Below, one piece after another: positions 27,013 to 35,529 of a stretch of DNA of 64,000 bases. Under the pieces are notes generated by a model. It saw nothing but the letters and a program-made list of their open reading frames with translations. It made no database searches and had not been told where the DNA came from. The translations under genes were made by a program, and so were the position numbers. Each line of letters starts with the position of its first letter. The first letter of the stretch is position 1. The DNA lies in assembly GCA_965215385.1 (NCBI GenBank), contig OZ244059.1, forward strand, positions 992,001-1,056,000. Reading direction: 5' to 3'. The stretch is from JAPORY01 sp965215385. GTDB lineage: Bacteria; Pseudomonadota; Alphaproteobacteria; Rhodobacterales; Rhodobacteraceae.

Positions 27013-28118
27013 AAATGCTCTCAACCCTAAACCAACGGCGATGGCGGAATTTTCGCAATAATCGACGTGCCTATTGGAGTTTGTGGATTTTCGGAATCCT
27101 ATTCGGTCTCTCGCTCTTTGCTGAATTTCTGGCCTATGATAAACCCATCCTGATCCGATTCAACGGCACTTTCTATGCTCCTATCTGGAGTAATTACGCG
27201 GAAACCGAATTTGGTGGTGAATTTGAAACTGAGGCCGTGTATCGCGATCCCGAGGTCAAGTGCTTGATCGCGACCGGCGGCCTTGAGCGGTGTTTGGATG
27301 ATCCCGAACAACTTCTCGAAGATTCGCGCGACGGCATTATCGACGGGCAGTCCATCAATCGGGGCTGGGCGTTGTGGCCGCTCATCCCCTACTCATTTGA
27401 TACGCCCGTTGACCGCCCGGGTGCTGCGCCGCTACCACCGAACTCCGAGAATTGGCTCGGCACCGACGATACAAAAAGAGATGTGTTTGCCCGTGTTATC
27501 CATGGCTTTCGATTATCTGTTGCCTTCACCCTGATTGTAACTGGTGCCGCCTCACTCATCGGTATCGCCGCGGGTGCTATTCAAGGCTATTTCGGCGGTT
27601 GGCTTGATCTGTTCTTCCAGCGATTCATCGAAATCTGGACAGCGACCCCCTTTCTGTACGTGATTATTATCATGTTTGCCATTCTCGGTCGAAGTTTTTG
27701 GCTTTTGGTGTTCTTACTGGTGATTTTCAGCTGGACAGCTCTCGTCGGTGTCGTTCGAGCCGAGTTCCTGCGCGCCCGTAATCTTGAATATGTCCGAGCG
27801 GCCAAAGCGCTCGGTGTTGGTAACATGACCATAATGTTTCGTCACATGCTTCCCAATGCCATGGTCGCCACCCTTACCTTGCTGCCGTTCATCATTACGG
27901 GAACAATTGGCACTCTTGCCTCCCTCGATTACCTCGGCTTCGGTTTACCTTCATCGGCGCCCTCTCTCGGCGAACTGACACTGCAGGCCAAAGAAAACCT
28001 ACAGGCACCGTGGCTTGCCTTTACGGCATTCTTTACCTTTGCCATCATGTTGTCGCTGCTTGTCTTTGTATTTGAGGGGGTGCGAGACGCCTTTGATCCC
28101 AGAAAGACCTTTGCGTGA
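27009..28118 (+). CDS. yejE: Peptide ABC transporter permease YejE
   Basis: Second BPD permease. 369 residues. The N-terminus RRWRNFRNNRRAYWSLWIF and NWLGTDDTKRDVFARVIHGFR are typical of YejE/DppC permeases. The EAA loop reads EYVRAAKALGVGNMTIMFRHMLPNA. Overlaps yejB and yejF by 4 nt each, so the operon is translationally coupled. Confidence 0.95.
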   Translation: MKMLSTLNQRRWRNFRNNRRAYWSLWIFGILFGLSLFAEFLAYDKPILIRFNGTFYAPIWSNYAETEFGGEFETEAVYRDPEVKCLIATGGLERCLDDPEQLLEDSRDGIIDGQSINRGWALWPLIPYSFDTPVDRPGAAPLPPNSENWLGTDDTKRDVFARVIHGFRLSVAFTLIVTGAASLIGIAAGAIQGYFGGWLDLFFQRFIEIWTATPFLYVIIIMFAILGRSFWLLVFLLVIFSWTALVGVVRAEFLRARNLEYVRAAKALGVGNMTIMFRHMLPNAMVATLTLLPFIITGTIGTLASLDYLGFGLPSSAPSLGELTLQAKENLQAPWLAFTAFFTFAIMLSLLVFVFEGVRDAFDPRKTFA

Positions 28119-29695
28119 CTGCGGTTTTGGAAATACGCGATTTAAGCGTTTCATTCATTCAAGACGGTCAAGTGACGCCAGCGGTCGAAGGCGTTAGTTT
28201 TTCGGTGGCAAAAGGAGAAACCGTCGCCTTGGTTGGCGAATCGGGCTCTGGGAAGTCCGTTACCGCGCTATCAATCGTCTCTTTGCTCGGCGACAACGCA
28301 CAAATCTCGGGCGAAATTTCCTATCAAGGTCAGCAAATGATCGGTGCCGAAGAACGGCACCTGCGACGAGTCCGTGGCAATGACATCAGCTTTATCTTTC
28401 AAGAGCCGATGACATCGCTAAATCCCCTCCACACTATTGAGAAACAACTACGGGAGTCGCTCGCCCTGCACCAAGGCCTCGTCCGGACGGCGACCAGAAA
28501 GCGCATTATTGATCTCCTCAACCGAGTCGGAATTCCGCAAGCTGAAGAACGGCTTGGGGCTTATCCCCACCAACTCTCTGGCGGGCAGAGACAACGTGTG
28601 ATGATCGCGATGGCCCTTGCCAATCAACCGAACCTGCTCATTGCCGACGAGCCAACGACCGCGCTTGATGTCACGATTCAAGCGCAGATTCTTGATCTAC
28701 TGCTGGAATTGAAAGTTGCCGAATGTATGGGGCTTTTGTTCATCACCCACGACCTCGGCATCGTGCGCCGAATCGCTGATCGTGTTTGTGTCATGAAAGA
28801 CGGCAAAATTGTCGAAACTGAGACGGCGACAAATCTATTTTCGCGACCCCAGCACCCCTACTCCCAACGTCTGTTGGCTGCCGCAGCCCGCGGCAAGCCG
28901 CGAACCGTGCCGGCCGACAACCCCGAACTCCTGCGCTGCAAAAACCTAAAGGTCTGGTTTCCCATTCAGCGCGGCCTACTCAAGCGCACAGCCGGTTACG
29001 TGAAAGCGGTGAATAAAACGGCCATTTCTCTGCGCACTGGCGAGACGGTCGGAATTGTCGGCGAGAGTGGATCAGGAAAAACCACGCTTGCGCTCGCCCT
29101 GATGCGATTGATTGCCTCTGAGGGCGAGATCTATTTCCAAGGTCAGAACTTGCGCCGCTGGTCTACTCGTGAGCTACGCCGATTGCGGAAAGATATGCAA
29201 ATCGTCTTTCAAGATCCGTTCGGTTCTTTAAGCCCGCGAATGACCTGCTTTCAGATTATTTCCGAAGGCTTGGGAATCCACCGTGTCGACCCAGACCGTA
29301 ATTGGCGTGACTTGGTAACCGAGGTCATGGTGGAGACGGGATTAGATCCAACGACCATGGACCGGTATCCGCATGAATTCTCCGGCGGTCAGCGGCAACG
29401 CATTGCCATCGCTCGGGCGATGGTGTTGCGACCGAAACTCGTGGTGCTTGACGAACCAACCTCGGCGCTTGATATGACCGTGCAAGTCCAAATTGTCGAT
29501 CTATTGCGACAGCTGCAGGAAAAACACCGCTTGGGGTACTTGTTTATTAGCCATGATTTGAAGGTCGTTCGTTCCATGAGTCACAAAATTATCGTTATGC
29601 GGGATGGCGATGTGGTTGAGGCCGACGCGGCTGAATCAATTTTTTCCAACCCCAGACACGAATATACGCAAACCCTGCTTGCGGCCGCAACATAA
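28115..29695 (+). CDS. yejF: Peptide ABC transporter ATPase YejF (double ABC domain)
   Basis: Energises peptide import; both nucleotide-binding domains are in one chain of 526 residues. Each half has Walker A GESGSGKS or GESGSGKT, a signature (LSGGQRQRV and FSGGQRQRI) and Walker B (LLIADEPTTALD and LVVLDEPTSALD). The oligopeptide-transporter region HPYSQRLLAAAARG links the halves. Starts GTG-type within the yejE stop (4-nt overlap). Full length. Confidence 0.95.
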   Translation: MTAVLEIRDLSVSFIQDGQVTPAVEGVSFSVAKGETVALVGESGSGKSVTALSIVSLLGDNAQISGEISYQGQQMIGAEERHLRRVRGNDISFIFQEPMTSLNPLHTIEKQLRESLALHQGLVRTATRKRIIDLLNRVGIPQAEERLGAYPHQLSGGQRQRVMIAMALANQPNLLIADEPTTALDVTIQAQILDLLLELKVAECMGLLFITHDLGIVRRIADRVCVMKDGKIVETETATNLFSRPQHPYSQRLLAAAARGKPRTVPADNPELLRCKNLKVWFPIQRGLLKRTAGYVKAVNKTAISLRTGETVGIVGESGSGKTTLALALMRLIASEGEIYFQGQNLRRWSTRELRRLRKDMQIVFQDPFGSLSPRMTCFQIISEGLGIHRVDPDRNWRDLVTEVMVETGLDPTTMDRYPHEFSGGQRQRIAIARAMVLRPKLVVLDEPTSALDMTVQVQIVDLLRQLQEKHRLGYLFISHDLKVVRSMSHKIIVMRDGDVVEADAAESIFSNPRHEYTQTLLAAAT

Positions 29696-29833
29696 AGAAA
29701 GCGAGGCTGGGCAAGAGTCTATCGTTCCGTGGCAAGCGGTCGGCCCGTCGATTTGCCAAAGTACGACGACTCAGTTAATGTTGTGGTCGGGGTAACAGTC
29801 TAGCACAGGCCGCAGTCCAATTATGAACCGCGA

Positions 29834-30562
29834 ATGACGTCAGATCAAACAACTTCCCAAGACTGCTTAGATTGTCCGATCAGGTTTAGAGCGATTTGCT
29901 CGCGCTGTGAACCTGCCGAGCTAGAGATGCTTGATGCGATCAAATTCTATCGAAATTACGAGGTCGGACAGACGCTAATCTGGGCGGGCGAGAGTTTGGA
30001 ATTCGTGGCATCGGTGGTGTCTGGCACTGCGGCACTGACCCAAATAATGCAAGACGGCCGTACGCAAATGGTCGGCTTATTGCTGCCATCAGATTTTGTC
30101 GGAAGACCTGATCGAAAGCAGGTCACCTACAACGTGGTTGCGACCACCAACTTATACATGTGCTGTTTTCATCGGCAGAAGTTTGCCGAAATCTTGGAGA
30201 GTTTTCCGCATATCTCGCAGCGCCTTCTTGAGATGACTTTCGACGAACTTGACGCGGCGAGAGAATGGATGTTGGTTCTTGGTCGCAAAACGGCTCGAGA
30301 AAAACTTGCAAGCTTACTGGTCGTCTTCACGCGTCGGGAAATAGCGGGCAACAAACCCTTTCTCGACAAAACGGTTAGCTTTACGCTGCCATTAACGCGG
30401 GCTGACATGGCTGACTATCTTGGTCTAACGTTCGAAACCGTTAGCAGACAAATCTCAAAATTGCGTCGCGACGGCGTTATCCAAATCAGCGGCAATCGAC
30501 AGGTTACGATCCCAAGTACTACAAACCTGATGATAGAAGCCGGCGGCGACTACGACATATGA
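29834..30562 (+). CDS. Crp/Fnr-family regulator, FnrL-like
   Basis: 242 residues. N-terminal Cys cluster Cys11, Cys14, Cys22, Cys25 in an Fnr arrangement, with a further Cys pair near residue 113 (YMCCFH), is suited to an oxygen-labile 4Fe-4S cluster. The cAMP-binding-fold domain follows. The C-terminal helix-turn-helix reads LTRADMADYLGLTFETVSRQISKLRRDG, with Glu, Ser and Arg in the FNR recognition positions (ETVSR), which predicts binding to TTGAT-N4-ATCAA sites. It stands alone 139 bp after yejF. FnrL-type proteins control anaerobic and microaerobic genes; its targets here are not visible. Confidence 0.9.
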   Translation: MTSDQTTSQDCLDCPIRFRAICSRCEPAELEMLDAIKFYRNYEVGQTLIWAGESLEFVASVVSGTAALTQIMQDGRTQMVGLLLPSDFVGRPDRKQVTYNVVATTNLYMCCFHRQKFAEILESFPHISQRLLEMTFDELDAAREWMLVLGRKTAREKLASLLVVFTRREIAGNKPFLDKTVSFTLPLTRADMADYLGLTFETVSRQISKLRRDGVIQISGNRQVTIPSTTNLMIEAGGDYDI

Positions 30563-30716
30563 GCGGCGGGTGAGGATAAACCACCGCGACCCGATAGCAA
30601 ATCTGTGTGCAGCCTTGTCGCCATTGCACGACTAGAATTCCACCAGCACCCTTCAAACCTTCATTGCATTTACTTCACGCAAAGTCCATTTTTGCCATCA
30701 GTTAATCCCGTTCGAG

Positions 30717-32393
30717 TCAGGATTGGGTTTGACTTTGGCTTTGATCCCGCCATCGATTAACGATGGGATAGCGCCGATCGAGCCAAAACGCCCGTTGCGA
30801 TACTTTCGGCCCAGGTGCCGACTGAAACCGTTTGTATTCACTCGTGTAAATTCGACTTTCGATAGCCCTGACAACATCGAGATCAAAGCCACAGGCTAGG
30901 CAGTCCGCCACGGAACCATCGCGATCAATCAGAATTTCGAGGATTTTATCAAGGCATTCATAGTCAGGAAGCGTATCGCTATCGGCTTGATTCGCCCGCA
31001 ATTCCGCTGTTGGAGCTTTCGCAATAACACTTTTCGGGACTACAATCCCTTTTGGCCCCTGCATCCAAGAATGATGGCTGCCATTGCGCCATTCGCACAT
31101 GGCAAACACCGAAGTTTTATATAGGTCCTTGATTGGATTGTAGCCGCCTGCCATATCGCCATAAATTGTGGCGTAGCCAACGGCAAGTTCAGACTTGTTG
31201 CCGGTTGTCAATAACATCTTCCCAAGGTTATTGGATAACGCCATCAGTAACAATCCGCGCAACCGAGATTGGATATTTTCGTCCGTCAGGGTAGATTCCG
31301 TCGCTTGCAGGAAAGGTTTGAGAGTTTCGGTAACCGCAACGCGATTGGCACTGATGGGAATAGAATCATAGGTACAACCGAGGGTTTCAACGATTGTCTG
31401 AGCGTCGGTTAGGCTTTGTGATGAGGTAAACTCTGACGGCATCATAACACAATGAACATTCTCGGCTCCGAGTGCATCAACGGCGATTATCGTGACCAAG
31501 GCAGAATCAACGCCGCCAGATAAGCCGATCAACACCTGCTCAAACCCCGACTTTGTCAAATAATCGCGCAGAGCTGTCACCAATACCTGATAATCCCGCT
31601 CCCAATGACCGCCAAGCGGTGATTGCTCTCCTTCAGCAATTTGCCACTTGTCTGACGGCTTGATGAGTTCGAAATGGCCAATCTGCTCTGCCAGTAACGG
31701 TAGCCGCCAAAGCATCTCCCCCGCGGCACTCAAAGCAAAGGATGCGCCGTCAAAAACTTGATCATCTTGTCCGCCGACTAAGTTCACATAGATCAGTGGA
31801 CACTCGGCCTCGAGGACCCGTTGTGCCATGACCTGTTGTCGCTCTTCGAACTTCCCCCGATGATACGGCGAGCCGTTCGGCACGAGGATTACATCTGCGC
31901 CCTGTCGGCGCAAGTTCCGCGCTGGCCCCGCATGCCACGCATCCTCGCATATCAAGGTACCAAGTCGAACGCCGCCTAATTCGAAAATATTGCGTTCGGC
32001 GTTTGAGCAAAACACACGCTGTTCGTCAAATACGCCGTAATTTGGCAGAATTGTTTTGTGCTCAATATGGGCGATACGCCCACAATACAAAAAAAAGTAG
32101 GCGTTATACAGATGCCCGTTATCGACGTGCGGGGCACCGATTGCCAAAGCAGGGCCGTCCGCGCAATCGATTGCCAACTGATTGATTGCGATCTCACAAT
32201 GTTTAAGGAAGGCCGCCTTTACGACAAGATCCTGCGTTTGATAACCCGAAACGAACATCTCGCTCAAAATCACAAGTTGCGCAGCCGCTGCGCGCCCCTG
32301 TTGCCAAGCTCGGTGCGCCTGCAGACAATTGCCTGTAATATCGCCGACAGTTGGGTTAAGTTGTGCAACGGTTATACGAAAGCTTGCCGACAT
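30717..32393 (-). CDS. nadE: Glutamine-dependent NAD+ synthetase
   Basis: Final step of NAD synthesis: amidates nicotinate adenine dinucleotide using glutamine. 558 residues. The N-terminal nitrilase-type glutaminase has its triad Glu45 (LSEMFVSGY), Lys113 (EHKTILPNYG) and Cys149 (LICEDAW). The C-terminal synthetase has the PP-loop LSGGVDSAL and LLTTGNKSELAVGYATIYGDM. Full length, so it does not need free ammonia. Divergent from the MORN gene. nadD, which makes its substrate, lies 15 kb away in the same window. Confidence 0.96.
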   Translation of the reverse strand: MSASFRITVAQLNPTVGDITGNCLQAHRAWQQGRAAAAQLVILSEMFVSGYQTQDLVVKAAFLKHCEIAINQLAIDCADGPALAIGAPHVDNGHLYNAYFFLYCGRIAHIEHKTILPNYGVFDEQRVFCSNAERNIFELGGVRLGTLICEDAWHAGPARNLRRQGADVILVPNGSPYHRGKFEERQQVMAQRVLEAECPLIYVNLVGGQDDQVFDGASFALSAAGEMLWRLPLLAEQIGHFELIKPSDKWQIAEGEQSPLGGHWERDYQVLVTALRDYLTKSGFEQVLIGLSGGVDSALVTIIAVDALGAENVHCVMMPSEFTSSQSLTDAQTIVETLGCTYDSIPISANRVAVTETLKPFLQATESTLTDENIQSRLRGLLLMALSNNLGKMLLTTGNKSELAVGYATIYGDMAGGYNPIKDLYKTSVFAMCEWRNGSHHSWMQGPKGIVVPKSVIAKAPTAELRANQADSDTLPDYECLDKILEILIDRDGSVADCLACGFDLDVVRAIESRIYTSEYKRFQSAPGPKVSQRAFWLDRRYPIVNRWRDQSQSQTQS

Positions 32394-32531
32394 TATGCTA
32401 TCCTCTCGAAGCTAGACCATTGTCATCAAATGGCCCAAAAACCTGCGTCCCTTACGGCCCCACCAAGCAGTCAATATGAGCGGCCGAAAGGTGTTCTGCG
32501 CCTATATATATGAGAAACTTTTGACTGTCAG

Positions 32532-33950
32532 GTGCTTAGAAAAATGACTATCGCGATAACAATCTTCAGAATCTTTTTGATCGCTATCGCTTTGGCTGCG
32601 GGCAGCAAGCCCATCGCTCAAGATCGCCAGTTTTCCATTAAGCAATATGAAGACGGTAGCATTTATGAGGGGACCTTCGAAAATGGGCTGCCGCACGGCA
32701 ACGGCACTTACCGATTTCCGAACGGCTACACCTATACCGGTAACTGGATTGAAGGACAGATTCAAGGGAGCGGCACTGCTAGATTTCCGAATGGGTCAGT
32801 TTATGAAGGTAATTTCGTCGACGGCAAGCCAACCGGAACTGGAAAGATCGTCTATGCTGATGGGATCATTTATGAGGGAGATTGGATAGAAGGTGTGATT
32901 GAGGGCTCGGGAACAATGATCTATCCCAACGGCGTACAATACAACGGAACTTTTCGTGCCGGAAAACCGAACGGAAAGGGAACACTGTTAGGTCTTGACG
33001 GCTACTCCTATGAGGGCGATTGGGACAACGGGATTCAGCAGGGCAAGGGGACCTTTGTCTTTACCGATGGATCAGCGTATCAAGGCCAAGTAGTCGACGG
33101 CAAACCGGAGGGCACCGGTACGCTGACAGAAAGTAATGGCTCGTCACTGCAAGGGACTTGGCAAGACGGAAAGGTCGTTGGTCAAGCGACCTTTTCTTAT
33201 GCGAACGGTGATATCTATAAAGGCGAACTTGCTGACGGCCAACGCACCGGTCGTGGCTTTATGATTTACGCAAATGGCGACACATATGAGGGCGAGTTTA
33301 GGGCTGATCGGCGACATGGTCAGGGAACGCTAAGCGGAGTGGACGGTTTCGTTTATGATGGAGATTGGGTGGACGGTCGCAGGGAAGGTATTGGGCGAAC
33401 TGAATATCCTGATGGTTCCGTTTATGAAGGCGAGTATCGCGCTAATCTCGCCGATGGAAAGGGCAAAATTACCTACGCCGATGGTTCTGTGTATGACGGC
33501 GACTGGATTGCAGGCGAGATAAACGGCTCGGGCCGCGTCGTCCATGTCAGCGGTACTGTCTACGAGGGACAGTTTCGGGACGGCAGTCGTCACGGCGACG
33601 GCGTATTGATACAAGGCGATACCTACCGTTATGACGGACAATGGCAGGACGGCGAAAAACACGGCCGCGGCAGCTCCTTCTATCCCGACGGTACCGCCTA
33701 TACCGGCGATTTTGTTCGTGGCAAGCGCAGCGGCAACGGTCGCATTGAGACAACTTCGGGCTTTCGCTACGACGGCGACTGGTTTGAGGGTGAAATCACC
33801 GGCACCGGAACCGCGATCTATGCCGATGGCAGTTCTTACGAAGGCCGCTTTCGAAATGGCAAGCGACATGGTGAAGGCGTGATGCGCTTTCCGTCTGGGC
33901 AGATCCTGAGTGGGATTTGGAATGAGGGCCGTTTCGAAGCTCGACAATAG
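32532..33950 (+). CDS. Secreted MORN-repeat protein with 19 repeats
   Basis: 472 residues: an N-terminal hydrophobic segment (ITIFRIFLIAIALAAG) that looks like a signal peptide or anchor, then 19 MORN repeats of 23 residues on the pattern YEGxF...G...GxGxxxxxDG, from about residue 40 to the end. Repeats alternate a Phe-type (YEGEF) and a Trp-type (YEGDW) unit; the alternation slips once, around repeats 8 to 11. There is no other domain. The start is GTG at 32532 or ATG at 32544. MORN repeats in eukaryotes bind proteins and membranes; in bacteria their role is unclear. It precedes gltX by 58 bp on the same strand. Confidence 0.88.
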   Translation: MLRKMTIAITIFRIFLIAIALAAGSKPIAQDRQFSIKQYEDGSIYEGTFENGLPHGNGTYRFPNGYTYTGNWIEGQIQGSGTARFPNGSVYEGNFVDGKPTGTGKIVYADGIIYEGDWIEGVIEGSGTMIYPNGVQYNGTFRAGKPNGKGTLLGLDGYSYEGDWDNGIQQGKGTFVFTDGSAYQGQVVDGKPEGTGTLTESNGSSLQGTWQDGKVVGQATFSYANGDIYKGELADGQRTGRGFMIYANGDTYEGEFRADRRHGQGTLSGVDGFVYDGDWVDGRREGIGRTEYPDGSVYEGEYRANLADGKGKITYADGSVYDGDWIAGEINGSGRVVHVSGTVYEGQFRDGSRHGDGVLIQGDTYRYDGQWQDGEKHGRGSSFYPDGTAYTGDFVRGKRSGNGRIETTSGFRYDGDWFEGEITGTGTAIYADGSSYEGRFRNGKRHGEGVMRFPSGQILSGIWNEGRFEARQ

Positions 33951-34008
33951 CGCCCAATGTGGCAATGAGCACTCTGAATCTCTGCAAAAAGTTCAAGAAT
34001 TTGGTCGA

Positions 34009-35337
34009 ATGATAATCACCCGTTTTGCTCCCTCGCCGACTGGCCATTTGCATGTCGGAAATTTGCGCACGGCGCTGATGAATTATCTCATCACCCGCCA
34101 AAGCACGGGTCAGTTTATCCTGCGACTCGATGATACCGACCGGGAAAGATCAACGGCTGCCTTTGCCGATTCCATCAAGGAAGATCTGGACTGGTTAGGT
34201 CTCCACTGGGATCGGTTAGAGCGACAATCAGATCGCTTGGAACGGTATGTGGCCGCTGCCGATCAACTCCGCGAGATGGGCAGACTATACGAGGCGTTTG
34301 AAACACCTGCTGAACTTGAGTTGAAGCGCAAGAAGCAGCGCAATATGGGGCGTCCGCCTGTATATGATCGTGCCGCAATATCATTGACCGAAGCCGAGAA
34401 GGCGGCACTGCGTTCAGAGCGCGGGAATGGCGTCTGGCGATTCAAGTTAGATTACGAGCGGGTCAGTTGGATTGACGGTATCCTTGGAGAAGTCTCAATT
34501 GACACCGCTAGCTTGTCCGATCCGGTTTTGATTCGCCGAGATGGACAGTTTTTGTACACGCTGGCCTCGGTGGTGGATGACCTTGAGTTGGAAGTAACCG
34601 ATGTGGTTCGCGGTTCTGATCATGTCACGAATACTGCTGTGCAATGCCAAATTATTCAAGCTCTTGGGGGATTAGTTCCGCGTTTCTCGCACCATTCGCT
34701 GCTAACTGGTCCAAAGGGTGAGCCCTTTGCGAAGCGCGTCGGTGCCAATGCGTTACGAGTCTTGCGCCAAAACGGGATCGAGCCGATGGCACTTCTAAGC
34801 CTGCTGGTGCGACTTGGCACGTCTGATCCGATTGTCGTATTTCAAAATCTAACCGAACTGATTGCTACATTCGATATCTCAAAGTTCGGTGCCGCCGCCA
34901 CGAAGTTTGATGAGCAACTTCTGGTGTCGCTTTCGGGTAGATATCTTCACACGCTTACTTTCGCGGCTGTGGCGGGAGATATTAAGGACTTAGGCGTACC
35001 TGACCCGCTAGCCGAAAAGTTCTGGTTGACTACTCGCGACAATATTTCGACGCGGAGGGACTTAGCAACTTGGTGGTCAATATTTCGCGATGGTGCTGAC
35101 CCGGAAGTTGCTACCGAAGACCGCGAGTTTGTGAAGGCCGCGCTTGAGATTTTGCCCGCAAGACCCTTTGACGAAAATACTTGGGCCAATTGGACGCGTG
35201 ACGTAAAGTCAAAAACCGGTCGCAGCGGTCGCAGCTTATTTATGCCCTTGCGAAAAGCCCTTACGGGTCAGAGTTCGGGTCCTGATATGGGTGCGGTAAT
35301 GCCACTCTTGCAGGTCATCAAGGCCAAACCCCTGTAA
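34009..35337 (+). CDS. gltX: Glutamyl-tRNA synthetase
   Basis: Attaches glutamate to tRNA-Glu. Starting at ATG 34009 it opens directly with MIITRFAPSPTGHLHVGN (the HIGH-like motif is HLHVG); a longer open frame begins at 33910 but adds residues unlike the family. The protein is 442 residues. The KMSKS-like loop reads PFAKRVGANAL where typical GluRS has LSKR; the Lys-Arg pair is kept but Ser is Ala. Alphaproteobacteria often have two GluRS genes, one charging tRNA-Gln for transamidation; whether this is that one cannot be seen here. It follows the MORN gene by 58 bp. Confidence 0.92.
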   Translation: MIITRFAPSPTGHLHVGNLRTALMNYLITRQSTGQFILRLDDTDRERSTAAFADSIKEDLDWLGLHWDRLERQSDRLERYVAAADQLREMGRLYEAFETPAELELKRKKQRNMGRPPVYDRAAISLTEAEKAALRSERGNGVWRFKLDYERVSWIDGILGEVSIDTASLSDPVLIRRDGQFLYTLASVVDDLELEVTDVVRGSDHVTNTAVQCQIIQALGGLVPRFSHHSLLTGPKGEPFAKRVGANALRVLRQNGIEPMALLSLLVRLGTSDPIVVFQNLTELIATFDISKFGAAATKFDEQLLVSLSGRYLHTLTFAAVAGDIKDLGVPDPLAEKFWLTTRDNISTRRDLATWWSIFRDGADPEVATEDREFVKAALEILPARPFDENTWANWTRDVKSKTGRSGRSLFMPLRKALTGQSSGPDMGAVMPLLQVIKAKPL

Positions 35338-35529
35338 CTCAAACCAATATAATGACCCAAAGTGAATGATTTCAGTGCCTTCGGACCGTCAATCTGCTTG
35401 CAATCACACTACTCAGTCGTTTCATCCAAAATCGGGAAAAACCACCGTCGTAAACCAGCGAAGACGAATCGGTTCGTTCAGAACTAATCACGAAAATGAA
35501 ATGAATTCGGCTGGGTATAGGAGTGCCTC

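Noticed and set aside
33330..33965. A 211-codon leftward open frame
   Set aside because: It is antisense to the MORN repeats and only mirrors their periodicity.
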